Source: Helcococcus kunzii ATCC 51366 | Lineage (GTDB): Bacteria > Bacillota > Clostridia > Tissierellales > Peptoniphilaceae | Length of the DNA stretch: 64,000 bases | Direction: 5' to 3' | Assembly (NCBI RefSeq): GCF_000245755.1 | Contig: NZ_JH601088.1 | Location: 146,979 to 210,978 of the forward strand | In this document: positions 52,998 through 61,414 of the stretch, piece after piece | Layout: each line of letters starts with the position of its first letter | Position numbering within the stretch: position 1 is the first letter of the stretch | Notes under the pieces: model-generated | Told to the model about the DNA's origin: nothing | Databases searched by the model: none | What the model saw: the letters and a program-made list of their open reading frames with translations, nothing else | Program-made: the position numbers and the translations under genes

Positions 52998-53533
52998 AAG
53001 AGATAATTGTCGTTGAAGGAAAAAGTGATATAATCGCTGTAAAAAGAGCTTTTGAAGGTAATGTAGATGTTGTCGCGACGCATGGACTAGGCTTGGATGA
53101 GAAGCTATTAAACGAACTTGTTTTATTGCAAGAAAAAAGAGGTTTAATAATTTTGACGGATCCGGATTATGCAGGTAAAAGAATTTCAAATATTATTAGA
53201 GAATATGTGCCTAATGCTAAGTTTGCATCTATTTCAAGGAAATCTTCTACAAAGAATTCTAATGTAGGGGTAGAAAATGCTTCGGATGAAGCAATCATTG
53301 AAGCGATAAATAGAGCAAGACCGAGTTATACTGAATCAAAAGAAAGATTCACTCAAGATGATATAATTGATAATAGGCTTGCGGGGCTACCAAACTCTAA
53401 AGATAGGAGAATAGCTCTTTGTGAAAAATTAGGTATCACATATTGTAATGCAAAACAATTGTTAATTAGATTGAATTCTTTTGAAATTACACGAGAAGAA
53501 TTTAATAAAGCAATTGAAGAAATAGGGGATTAG
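52985..53533 (+). CDS. rnmV: Ribonuclease M5
   Basis: The 182-residue Toprim-domain nuclease matures the 5S rRNA by double-stranded cleavage. Toprim motifs: VVEGKSD near residue 10 (catalytic Glu) and LTDPDYAGKRI near 57 (Asp-x-Asp). The C-terminal region with GLPNSKDRRIALCEKLGI near 137 is RNase M5-specific. It overlaps tatD by 13 nt and abuts ksgA directly, the usual Firmicutes arrangement. Confidence 0.95.
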   Translation: MDKIKEIIVVEGKSDIIAVKRAFEGNVDVVATHGLGLDEKLLNELVLLQEKRGLIILTDPDYAGKRISNIIREYVPNAKFASISRKSSTKNSNVGVENASDEAIIEAINRARPSYTESKERFTQDDIIDNRLAGLPNSKDRRIALCEKLGITYCNAKQLLIRLNSFEITREEFNKAIEEIGD

Positions 53534-54400
53534 ATGGAAAGAGACAGACTATATTCACCAAAAGTAGTAAAAGAATTAAAGAAGTTTTTTGATTTTAATT
53601 TTTCTAAAGGTTTGGGACAAAACTTTTTGATTGATGGAAAAGTTGTAAGAGCAATCTCTGAAGGTGCAAAGATTTCTGCTGAAGATAATGTTTTGGAGAT
53701 TGGCCCTGGTTTTGGTACACTTACAGAAGAATTATTATTAAAAGCAAAAAAAGTAGTCGCAGTTGAACTAGATGAGAGGCTAAATGTAGTGCTTTCACAA
53801 ACTGTTGGTCATTTTGATAATTTTGTATTAGTCAATGCCGACATATTAAAAGCAGATTTAAAACAATTAGTTTCAGATCAATTTGGTGATGAGCCTTTCA
53901 AAGTAGTAGCAAATCTACCATATTACATCACTACACCAATTATTGAGCTTTTTTTAGAATCAGAACTAAATGTAAAATCATTGACATTTATGGTTCAAAA
54001 AGAGGTAGGCGATAGGATTTTAGCAAATCCAGGTAATAAAATATACGGTTCATTGACTGTGTTTGTTAATTTTTATTCTGTGCCAAGTTTAGTAGTAAAA
54101 GCACCAAAAGAAATATTTATGCCACGACCAAAAGTAGATAGCGTGGTAATTAATTTGGAAATGAAAGAAAAATTACCGGACGTAGATAAAATAAAATTCT
54201 TTAAGTTAATGAGAGGTGGATTTACTAAAAGAAGGAAAAATCTGTTAAATTCATTAACTACGGATGTTTCTTTAGGTATAACAAAAGAAAAATTAAGTCA
54301 AATTTTAGAAGAATTAGAAATTCCTTCCAATTATAGGGCGGAAGATTTATCCCTAGAAGATTTTATTAATATTACAAATTTAATTGATAAATATGTTTAA
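53534..54400 (+). CDS. rsmA: 16S rRNA dimethyladenosine transferase KsgA/RsmA
   Basis: The 288-residue SAM-dependent enzyme dimethylates two adenines in helix 45 of 16S rRNA, a late check in 30S assembly. Motifs: GLGQNFLID near residue 25, SAM motif LEIGPGFGTLTEEL near 57, catalytic NLPYYITTP near 124, and the C-terminal KAPKEIFMPRPKVDS and RRKNLLNSL segments. The ATG follows the rnmV stop codon without a gap. Confidence 0.96.
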   Translation: MERDRLYSPKVVKELKKFFDFNFSKGLGQNFLIDGKVVRAISEGAKISAEDNVLEIGPGFGTLTEELLLKAKKVVAVELDERLNVVLSQTVGHFDNFVLVNADILKADLKQLVSDQFGDEPFKVVANLPYYITTPIIELFLESELNVKSLTFMVQKEVGDRILANPGNKIYGSLTVFVNFYSVPSLVVKAPKEIFMPRPKVDSVVINLEMKEKLPDVDKIKFFKLMRGGFTKRRKNLLNSLTTDVSLGITKEKLSQILEELEIPSNYRAEDLSLEDFINITNLIDKYV

Positions 54401-54539
54401 TAATAAAAATTGTGGGTAAAAAAGTGAATGAAACGATAATAGGTTGCATTATGACTATGTTTTGTTGTATATTAAAATATAGTTTGCAATACTAAACAGT
54501 TTACAACATATATAATATAAATAATAAGGAGAAAGACCA

Positions 54540-54770
54540 ATGGAAAAAGTAGTAGTATATTCATCAGACACATGTCCTTACTGTGTAGCAGCAAAGGATT
54601 TTTTAAAGGAAAATAAAGTAGATTTTGTAGAAAAAAATGTAACAACTGATACAGAAGCTAGAAACGAATTAATCGAAAAAGGTTATAGAGGCGTTCCTGT
54701 TATAGTTGTTGGTGATGAAGAAATCGTAGGTTTTGACAAGCCAAGATTAGAAAGTCTATTAAATTTATAA
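54540..54770 (+). CDS. Glutaredoxin-like protein (NrdH/YruB type)
   Basis: A 76-residue thioredoxin-fold protein with the active site Cys12-Pro-Tyr-Cys15 (SSDTCPYCVAAK), cis-Pro in GVPVIVVGDEE near 52, and GFDKPRLESLL at the C-terminus. It resembles YruB-type glutaredoxin-like proteins that use thioredoxin reductase rather than glutathione. The upstream 139 nt contain the inverted pair TGTTGTA...TACAACA around a likely promoter. GGAG lies 8 nt before the ATG. Confidence 0.88.
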   Translation: MEKVVVYSSDTCPYCVAAKDFLKENKVDFVEKNVTTDTEARNELIEKGYRGVPVIVVGDEEIVGFDKPRLESLLNL

Positions 54771-54784
54771 AATAAATAAAAAAT

Positions 54785-54827
54785 AAGACTGTTGCAAAAT
54801 GAATTTATTTTACAACAGTCTTTTTTT
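54785..54827. terminator. Terminator, GCTGTTGCAAAAT family
   Basis: AAGACTGTTGCAAAAT pairs with ATTTTACAACAGTCTT followed by TTTTTT. It lies between the convergent glutaredoxin-like and sulfatase genes and is the fifth member of the conserved terminator family. Confidence 0.88.
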
Positions 54828-54838
54828 ATATATTTAAT

Positions 54839-56209
54839 TTATTTTCTATCTATAGTTGGCTTCTTTTCACCAGCTTTCACCATTTCTTCTTTTAATATTT
54901 CACAAAGTTGATCTCTTATTTCTGAATATTCTTCATCGTGAACAACATTGTTAAGTTCAAAAGGATCTTTCTTTAAATCATATAAATAATCGTCAAGATA
55001 ATAATCGCTTGAAGATTCTTCAAATCCATCTTTACCTGGTGCGTATACAGCGTATAGATAATCTTCCGTTCTAATCGCTCTACCAACTCTACTTTCACTG
55101 ATTTGTATAAATGCTAAGTTGTTTCTGCTTACTTTTGATCCGTCTATGATTTTTGTTAAGTCCTCACCAATCATTTTATCACCGACATCATAACCAGCAA
55201 TTGATAAAATAGTTTTTGGAAGAGATGCAGTTGAGATGATATCATCAATTCTCTTTCCGCCCTTAAATCCTGGACCGTAAATGATAAATGGTACGTGACT
55301 TGCTGATGCGTGTGCAGTTCTCTTGTAGTCATCAGCACCATGTAAGTGTTCGTCATTGTTTCTTGTTTTGAAATGAGAACCATGATCGGAGATGAAGATG
55401 ATAACAGTATTGTCAAATAGGTCTTCCTTTTTCAATCTATCAATTATTCTTCCTAAGTTATCATCGATTGATCTAATTTGACCTAAATAATCAGGATATT
55501 CTTCGTGCGCATCCGCTTGTGGATAAACTTCGGATAAAACTTCCAAGTCTTTAGGTAATACATAATCCTTAAATCTTTCTTTTGAGCCTTCTGGTCCTTC
55601 GTATGTGTGTCTATCATTTTGGTGATGAGGCTCAATATGAGAAATAGTTAGGAAGAATGGTTTTTCTTTATCATATTGATCAAAAAACTCTAAACCAAAA
55701 TCGGTAATTTTATCAACTCTATATCCCTTAAATTCTAATTTATTATTATTTTCATCAAAAACATAACCATCATAGCCGTGTGAGGTTTCTTCAAGTGCGT
55801 CAGCAACACGCCAAAATCCTTTATATCCACCTCTAAATTCCATAGGAATGGCAGTAGTTGAATGATAATATTCAAAATTACCTTGTGGGTCGGCTTGACT
55901 AGCTAAATGCCATTTACCAACATAAGCATTTTCATAACCTAAATCTTCCATATAGTTGGCAAGAGTTTTAATATCATGTGGCAACATAATATTGTTTCTA
56001 TACGTACCAATTGTTGTTGGATATTGTCCAGATTGAAAAATGGATCTTAATGGTCCACAAACTGGTTGTGGTGAAAAAGCATTTTCAAATAATACACCAT
56101 CTTCGGCTAATTCATCAACTACAGGGCTTACATCAAGTGGATATCCATAAGATCCAAGCGTGTCCCATCTTTGTTGATCTGTAAAATAAAGCAAAATATT
56201 TTTTTTCAT
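54839..56209 (-). CDS. Type I sulfatase (Cys-type)
   Basis: The 456-residue alkaline-phosphatase-fold sulfatase has metal ligands in FTDQQRWD near residue 11 and SDHGSH near 274. Cys51 in VCGPLRSIFQSG is the C-x-P-x-R site converted to formylglycine. There is no signal peptide, so it works in the cytoplasm on imported sulfated substrates. It lies 32 nt after the formylglycine-generating enzyme gene on the same strand, its obvious activating partner. Host glycosaminoglycan or mucin sugars are likely substrate sources, but specificity is not readable. Confidence 0.92.
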   Translation of the reverse strand: MKKNILLYFTDQQRWDTLGSYGYPLDVSPVVDELAEDGVLFENAFSPQPVCGPLRSIFQSGQYPTTIGTYRNNIMLPHDIKTLANYMEDLGYENAYVGKWHLASQADPQGNFEYYHSTTAIPMEFRGGYKGFWRVADALEETSHGYDGYVFDENNNKLEFKGYRVDKITDFGLEFFDQYDKEKPFFLTISHIEPHHQNDRHTYEGPEGSKERFKDYVLPKDLEVLSEVYPQADAHEEYPDYLGQIRSIDDNLGRIIDRLKKEDLFDNTVIIFISDHGSHFKTRNNDEHLHGADDYKRTAHASASHVPFIIYGPGFKGGKRIDDIISTASLPKTILSIAGYDVGDKMIGEDLTKIIDGSKVSRNNLAFIQISESRVGRAIRTEDYLYAVYAPGKDGFEESSSDYYLDDYLYDLKKDPFELNNVVHDEEYSEIRDQLCEILKEEMVKAGEKKPTIDRK

Positions 56210-56241
56210 TCTTCTCTCCTAAATTAATTTGTTATTTCCGT

Positions 56242-57111
56242 TTATTTACATACTCTAAATCCACAGTTACTTGCTGTAGAGCTTGCAGAGTTACCATTTC
56301 TTGCACCTAATCTATATCTATTGCAATAGCTTGGGTGGCATAAAAATGAACCGCCTCTTGTAGCAAATTGTGAATTATCATTTACATTTTCCAAATTATA
56401 TGGTGGATAAATCTTATAATCTACAGTCTTAAATGTTTCTAAATCTAAATATCTTGGATTCATACACCATTCCCACACATTTCCAATCACATTATAAAGT
56501 CCAAATTTATTAGGACTAAAATATTTTGCTGGGCAAGTTCCTAAAAATCCATCTTTTTCAGTATTGGTATGAGGGAAGTCACCTTGAAATATATTTGCCA
56601 TATATTTTTCGTCTTGAAGGAATGTATCTCCCCAAGGCCATTTGTATTCGGAGCCTGCTCTAGCAGCGTATTCCCATTCTGCTTCAGAAGGTAGTCTATA
56701 ATTTCCCCATTCACAAAATGCCAATGCATCAAAATATGAAATGTGTACCACTGGGTGATCTAAAATGTCATCTATATTTGAATCAGGTCCAAAAGGATGT
56801 TTCCAAGATGCTCCTTTTACATAATACCACCATAGAGTTCGCTCAACCTTTAGTGAATTTTTCTTTGTTTCTTCATCTAAAAGTAGATGAAACACAAATG
56901 ATCCTCCGTAAGTTTCCGCTGTCGTAGTATAATTTGTTTTATCAACAAATTCCTTAAAATGTTCATTGGTGATTGTTGTATCGCTGATTTGAAATTCGTT
57001 GATACTCACAGAAACCTGAGGAGTTTCTTTATCAAGAGGGTGCCCTTCATCAGTTGTTGCGCCCATTTTAAATGTACCGCTAGGTATATTCACAAAATTT
57101 ATTTTACTCAT
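56242..57111 (-). CDS. Formylglycine-generating enzyme (SUMF1 type)
   Basis: 289 residues. The FGE-sulfatase fold starts with FVNIPSGTFKMGATTDEGHP and contains YRLPSEAEWEYAARAG near 142-157 and NVIGNVWEWC near 213. The copper/active-site cysteines lie in RGGSFLCHPSYCNRYR near 257-272, as in human FGE. It uses O2 to turn the sulfatase Cys into formylglycine. I chose the ATG at 57111, 5 nt after GGAGG; the longer start at 57123 lies within that box. It is directly upstream of the sulfatase. Confidence 0.92.
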   Translation of the reverse strand: MSKINFVNIPSGTFKMGATTDEGHPLDKETPQVSVSINEFQISDTTITNEHFKEFVDKTNYTTTAETYGGSFVFHLLLDEETKKNSLKVERTLWWYYVKGASWKHPFGPDSNIDDILDHPVVHISYFDALAFCEWGNYRLPSEAEWEYAARAGSEYKWPWGDTFLQDEKYMANIFQGDFPHTNTEKDGFLGTCPAKYFSPNKFGLYNVIGNVWEWCMNPRYLDLETFKTVDYKIYPPYNLENVNDNSQFATRGGSFLCHPSYCNRYRLGARNGNSASSTASNCGFRVCK

Positions 57112-57153
57112 ATCATCCTCCATAATGATTTATCAAATAAGCTTGGAAAACTG

Positions 57154-57858
57154 TTATTTTAATTGTGTCAAGATATAGCTATAGTCTTTTTCTTCTAATT
57201 TTTGAATCATAGCAATGCCATCTCCTAAAGGAATTAGTGTGGTTTTTATAGCATCGTCACCTTGTATAAAATCCAAAAATTGATTTAATCTTCTATGAAT
57301 TTTTCTCCATCTTCTAGCAACACTTTTTTCATCATCTAAAATAGTGCCACCTTGAAAGATATCATCAACAATCATTATGCCACCTTTATTAAGGAGTTTC
57401 ATGCAAATTGGGAAAAATTCAATATATTTTGATTTTGCACTATCCATAAAAATGAAATCAAATTTTTCATTTATTTCTGGAAGAATGTCTCTCGCATCAC
57501 CTTCAAATAACTTTATTTTCTCTTGTAGCTTAAATTCTTCAATCTTCTTTTTTGCCCTTTCTGACATTATATCATGTCTTTCAATTGTGTATATGATTCC
57601 CTCAGAATCTAAGTGTTTAGACATCAGTATACTTGAGAATCCCACAGCAGTTCCGATTTCTAAAATCTTTTTTGGTTTCAATAATCCTAATTGAAAATCA
57701 AGAAATACGGCTGTTTCATGAGGTATGATAGGTATTCTTTTTTTATTGCACCATTTTTCCAGTTTATCTAAATCTTTGTCAAATCTTCTTTGAGATTTTC
57801 TCATATATTCAACAACATTTTCTTTTACAATGGGTCTATCCATCATTTCATTTAACAT
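57154..57858 (-). CDS. Class I SAM O-methyltransferase (YrrM/TrmR-like)
   Basis: The 234-residue O-methyltransferase family 3 protein has the SAM motif LEIGTAVGFSSILMSKHL near 65-80, the metal-binding FIFMDSAKSKYIEF near 137 and GGIMIVDDIFQGG near 160. Bacillus YrrM (TrmR) methylates 5-hydroxyuridine in tRNA, and this protein has the same size and motifs. It lies 12 nt after the DUF1858 gene and 42 nt before the FGE gene on one strand. Confidence 0.88.
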   Translation of the reverse strand: MLNEMMDRPIVKENVVEYMRKSQRRFDKDLDKLEKWCNKKRIPIIPHETAVFLDFQLGLLKPKKILEIGTAVGFSSILMSKHLDSEGIIYTIERHDIMSERAKKKIEEFKLQEKIKLFEGDARDILPEINEKFDFIFMDSAKSKYIEFFPICMKLLNKGGIMIVDDIFQGGTILDDEKSVARRWRKIHRRLNQFLDFIQGDDAIKTTLIPLGDGIAMIQKLEEKDYSYILTQLK

Positions 57859-57870
57859 ACTACCTCTAAT

Positions 57871-58077
57871 TTATTTGTTTAATTGTTCAAGTAAAAAATC
57901 TATTTCAATACCGTGTACCATTGCGGCTTCCTCAACGGTTTCCAACTGGCTTACTGGACACCCTATACATGCTAAACCAAATGATAATAAAGTGCCAAGT
58001 GTTTGTGGTTTTAATTGTATTACATCTGCTAATATCATATCAGAAGTAATGATTACTTTATCTTTCTTATCTGTCAT
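57871..58077 (-). CDS. DUF1858 small protein
   Basis: A 68-residue DUF1858 domain protein (ADVIQLKPQTLGTLLSFGLACIGCP in part), with the paired cysteines C-x-x-C at about residues 39-42 that define the hybrid-cluster-associated disulfide domain. It probably binds or switches by disulfide, and its family is linked to redox and nitrosative stress proteins. It is first of the minus-strand group ending with the sulfatase and divergent from veg. Confidence 0.85.
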   Translation of the reverse strand: MTDKKDKVIITSDMILADVIQLKPQTLGTLLSFGLACIGCPVSQLETVEEAAMVHGIEIDFLLEQLNK

Positions 58078-58158
58078 AATTTCCCCCTTTTTCTAAGTAT
58101 TATATAATATAATGCCCGAAAATTAAAATTATTAATCAGCAAAATAAAATAAAAAAAT

Positions 58159-58187
58159 TTGACAATAATTTATATAATTAGTATAAT
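58159..58187 (+). promoter_or_regulatory. veg promoter
   Basis: TTGACA (58159-58164), a 17-nt spacer and TATAAT (58182-58187): both boxes are consensus. Strong veg promoters are well known in Bacillus. Confidence 0.85.
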
Positions 58188-58262
58188 TTAATATTTATTT
58201 GACTAGTTTCGTTTATTGTGGTACTATAGAGTTGTCAAAATAAATATGAAGGATGTGAAGAA

Positions 58263-58505
58263 ATGAAAAGATCGGAAGCATTAACAGCAATCAGGAATGA
58301 GGTTGAAGAAATTATCGGAAAGAAGGTTCAATTGAAAGCTGATAAAGGACGTAAAAGAATTGTTACTAGAGAGGGATATATTGAAAGTACATTTCCTAAT
58401 CTATTTACAGTAAGGGTTACAAATGATTTTGATGAAAATTTAACTGTATCCTATACATATTCAGACGTTTTGACATCAACTGTACAAATAAAAGTAGTAA
58501 GTTAG
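58263..58505 (+). CDS. veg: Veg family protein
   Basis: An 80-residue Veg protein: KKVQLKADKGRKRIVTREG near 20-38, then YIESTFPNLFTVRV and SYTYSDVLTSTVQIKV, all characteristic. In Bacillus subtilis veg lies next to ksgA and Veg promotes biofilm formation through SinR control. Here ksgA is 3.9 kb upstream, separated by the sulfatase group, so the usual neighbourhood has been interrupted. A strong promoter and its own terminator make it monocistronic. Confidence 0.95.
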   Translation: MKRSEALTAIRNEVEEIIGKKVQLKADKGRKRIVTREGYIESTFPNLFTVRVTNDFDENLTVSYTYSDVLTSTVQIKVVS

Positions 58506-58513
58506 TATTATGT

Positions 58514-58539
58514 AAGCATCGATTGTCGATGCTTTTTTT
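58514..58539 (+). terminator. veg terminator
   Basis: AAGCATCGA-TTG-TCGATGCTT with a T-run, 8 nt after the stop codon. Confidence 0.92.
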
Positions 58540-58584
58540 ATGTGCTAAAATAAAAACATAAAAGTATGAGAGAAGGATAATTTT

Positions 58585-59385
58585 ATGGATAAAAGAAATA
58601 TGCCGATAGGAGTATTTGATTCAGGAATTGGCGGTATTACAGTTTTAAAAGAGTTAAAGAGAGTATTACCAAATGAAAACTATATTTATCTTGGGGATTT
58701 GAAAAATAGTCCATATGGAGAAAAAACTGGAGATCAAGTATTTGAATTTACAAAGAATAATATCAATTTTTTGATATCAAAAAATGTCAAATTGATAGTT
58801 TTTGCGTGTAATACAGCTTCTTCATACAGAGTTGAAGAATTGAGAGATATGTTTGATGTGCCGATAATTACTATTATTGAGTCAGCAATAAATACAATTG
58901 ATATTGATGATAAAAAAATACTGTTGGCAGCCACAAAAGCGACAGTTAATTCGCATTCTTATAATAAAAAAATGCAAGAGAGAAATATTAAATCAGAGAT
59001 TTATTCTCAAGCATGTTCAGAGCTTGTTCCTCATATAGAAGCCGGAGATTTATCGCAAGAAGAAACACAACATCTTGTAGATTCATATATTAAGAAATAT
59101 CGAGATAAAGAAATAGATTTTTTATTGCTAGGTTGTACGCATTATCCTATATGGAGACAATATTTTAGCAATGCAATTGGTGAGAAAACCAAAATAATTG
59201 ACCCTGCAATTCAAATAGCACAGGATGTAAAAGCTTTGCTTGAAAATGAACAATTATCAAATGTTGAAAATACAAGTGATACAGCGTTTTATGTAACGGC
59301 AGATTTAGAAAAATTTCATAAAAATATTAATCTTTTATTGGGTGATATTTCAAAAGAAAAAATTAAACTTGTACATTTAAAATAA
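58585..59385 (+). CDS. murI: Glutamate racemase
   Basis: The 266-residue cofactor-independent racemase supplies D-glutamate for peptidoglycan. It has FDSGIGGITVL near residue 11, the first catalytic Cys75 in FACNTASS and the second in LLGCTHYP near 186. The start has an AGAAGGA box. It heads a plus-strand cell-wall group with the VanY-like protein and murB. Confidence 0.96.
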   Translation: MDKRNMPIGVFDSGIGGITVLKELKRVLPNENYIYLGDLKNSPYGEKTGDQVFEFTKNNINFLISKNVKLIVFACNTASSYRVEELRDMFDVPIITIIESAINTIDIDDKKILLAATKATVNSHSYNKKMQERNIKSEIYSQACSELVPHIEAGDLSQEETQHLVDSYIKKYRDKEIDFLLLGCTHYPIWRQYFSNAIGEKTKIIDPAIQIAQDVKALLENEQLSNVENTSDTAFYVTADLEKFHKNINLLLGDISKEKIKLVHLK

Positions 59386-59528
59386 AATAAAAAAACTTTA
59401 TCGATAAAAATATCTCAAAACAGCAAAATAATTGAAAAAAACTTGTATTTTCGTCTTTAATTATATAACTATATATAGTATAATTGTTTGAGACAAGAGA
59501 TTATGTGAAAATATAAAAAGGCGATTAG

Positions 59529-60479
59529 ATGAGTGACATTAGAAGAAATCAATTTTTAAGAAAAAAAATTAAAGAAAAAAAGAAAAAGCAAGAGAGAAGG
59601 ATATTGGTGGCACTTGGATTAGTGGTTACTATAACCTCATCAATTGCTTTAATTTCTTTATCAAATACTAAAAACGTAAATGCGGACACTGCTCAACCGA
59701 TTACCATTCAAGAAACAAGATCAGAAACTAAGAATGAAACAGAAAAAGAATCGGTTAAAACTGAAAAATCAGGAGCTGTTGACACTAAAAAATTCAACGA
59801 TAAAATAATTGGGTATAAAAAGGTTGTTGAAGATTCAACTGTTTTGGAAACAATTAGTGAAAATCCAAAGAGATTATATGATGTAGTTGCTGGAGAATAT
59901 ATTGAATTTTTAGGCGAAGAAAATGGATGGTCAAAAGTTTCATATAAAGACATTGTGGGATATATTGAATCATCTGTTTTAGAAGATACTAAAGAAAATG
60001 AACTTAAAGTAGTGGATGGAGTGCTATTAGCTACTAAAAACTTTACCATTCCAACAGATTTTAAGACAAGGTTTAATGTTGAAGCAGAAAATGCTATGAT
60101 GGTTATGTTTGAAGCTATGAAGAGAGATGGTTTAGAAATTAGCCTATCAAGAAAATATATTGAATCAGATGAAAATATTGAGGAAAATGCAGATACTAAA
60201 TATCCATTCCCAAATATTGAACAACACGAATTAAGGACAGGAAGATCGATAGAATTTAGCATTCCAAATAGTGCTACAGCAATTAATTTTGAAGATACAG
60301 CACAAGGAAAATGGATTAAAAATAATTCTTATAAATTTGGATTTGTACAAAGATATCCAAGTGGAAAAGAAAATATAACAGGATTCATCGAAAATGATAG
60401 GATATATACTTATGTTGGATCTGAGATAGCTACAGAGATGCACAAAAATAATTTAACTATGGAAGAGTATTTTAGATAA
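59529..60479 (+). CDS. Membrane-anchored SH3b-VanY-like pseudo-carboxypeptidase
   Basis: 316 residues: a basic N-terminus, one transmembrane helix (about 25-46), an acidic linker, an SH3b-like domain (about 90-155, DVVAGEYIEFLGEENGWSKV in part), and a C-terminal domain that follows the VanY/DacB D-Ala-D-Ala carboxypeptidase pattern (GKWIKNNSYKFGFVQRYPSG, KENITGFIE, TYVG.E.A.EMHKNNLTMEEYF). The zinc ligands are lost: the SEHQTG-type His is replaced (ELRTGRSIEF), and the EPWH-type His aligns with Ile in ENDRIYTYVG. It is probably a catalytically dead wall-binding protein. It lies 15 nt before murB. Confidence 0.78.
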   Translation: MSDIRRNQFLRKKIKEKKKKQERRILVALGLVVTITSSIALISLSNTKNVNADTAQPITIQETRSETKNETEKESVKTEKSGAVDTKKFNDKIIGYKKVVEDSTVLETISENPKRLYDVVAGEYIEFLGEENGWSKVSYKDIVGYIESSVLEDTKENELKVVDGVLLATKNFTIPTDFKTRFNVEAENAMMVMFEAMKRDGLEISLSRKYIESDENIEENADTKYPFPNIEQHELRTGRSIEFSIPNSATAINFEDTAQGKWIKNNSYKFGFVQRYPSGKENITGFIENDRIYTYVGSEIATEMHKNNLTMEEYFR

Positions 60480-60494
60480 GATTAGAGGTCATTT

Positions 60495-61400
60495 ATGGAT
60501 AAGACAATTATAGAAGAGTTACTAGGAAATAAGTTTGGAAAAGCTAGAGAAAATGTAATGTTAAATAAATACACAACATTTAACATTGGTGGGCCAGCAG
60601 ATATATTAGTTGAGCCAGAAACTGAAGAACAAATTTCAAGTCTAGTAAAATTCTGTAATGAAAAAGAAATACCATTAACTGTAATAGGTAAGGGATCAAA
60701 CCTACTTATTAAAGATAAGGGTATTAGAGGTGTTGTTATAGCTTTAAGAGAAAACTTTAGCGATATAACAGTTGACGGAAACATCGTTACTGCTCAGGCA
60801 GGAGCTTCATTGAGAAATACGTCAATAAAATCTTTTGAAAATAATTTGACAGGTATGGAAGCTGTAAGTGGTATACCGGGTTCAGTAGGTGGAGCAATCA
60901 TTATGAATGCTGGAGCTTATGGCACTGAAATGAAGGACATTGTAAAATCCGTAAGATGCATGCATCGTGATGGAGAAATTGTTGAATACACAAATGAAGA
61001 AATGGACTTTTCATATAGACATTCATTAGCATCAGAAAATGAATATGTCGTTATCTCCACTTCATTTGAACTAAAAGAAGGAAATAAAGAAGAAATTTAT
61101 GCTGCTTTTGAAGATTTTGATTACAAAAGAAGCTCAAGACAACCATTAGACAGACATTCAGCAGGATCTACATTTAAAAGACCAGAAGGTCATTATGCAT
61201 CAAAGCTTATAGATGATGCTGGATTAAGAGGATTTACCATTGACAAAGCACAAGTTTCAGAGAAGCATTGTGGATTTTTAATAAATATTGATGATGCAAC
61301 ATGTGAAAATATGTTGACATTGATTAAAGAAGTACAAAAGAGAATAAAAGATGACTTTGGTGTAACATTAGAAACCGAAGTAAAAATTATAGGCGAATAA
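60495..61400 (+). CDS. murB: UDP-N-acetylenolpyruvoylglucosamine reductase
   Basis: The 301-residue FAD enzyme makes UDP-MurNAc in the cytoplasm. It has TFNIGGPADILVEP near 29-42, the FAD motif GKGSNLLIKDKGIRGVV near 62, GAIIMNAGAYG near 135, and RQPLDRHSAGSTFKRPEG near 218. Length and motifs fit type II (short) MurB. It follows the VanY-like gene closely and precedes rapZ by 14 nt. Confidence 0.96.
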   Translation: MDKTIIEELLGNKFGKARENVMLNKYTTFNIGGPADILVEPETEEQISSLVKFCNEKEIPLTVIGKGSNLLIKDKGIRGVVIALRENFSDITVDGNIVTAQAGASLRNTSIKSFENNLTGMEAVSGIPGSVGGAIIMNAGAYGTEMKDIVKSVRCMHRDGEIVEYTNEEMDFSYRHSLASENEYVVISTSFELKEGNKEEIYAAFEDFDYKRSSRQPLDRHSAGSTFKRPEGHYASKLIDDAGLRGFTIDKAQVSEKHCGFLINIDDATCENMLTLIKEVQKRIKDDFGVTLETEVKIIGE

Positions 61401-61414
61401 AATTTGGAGGATTT

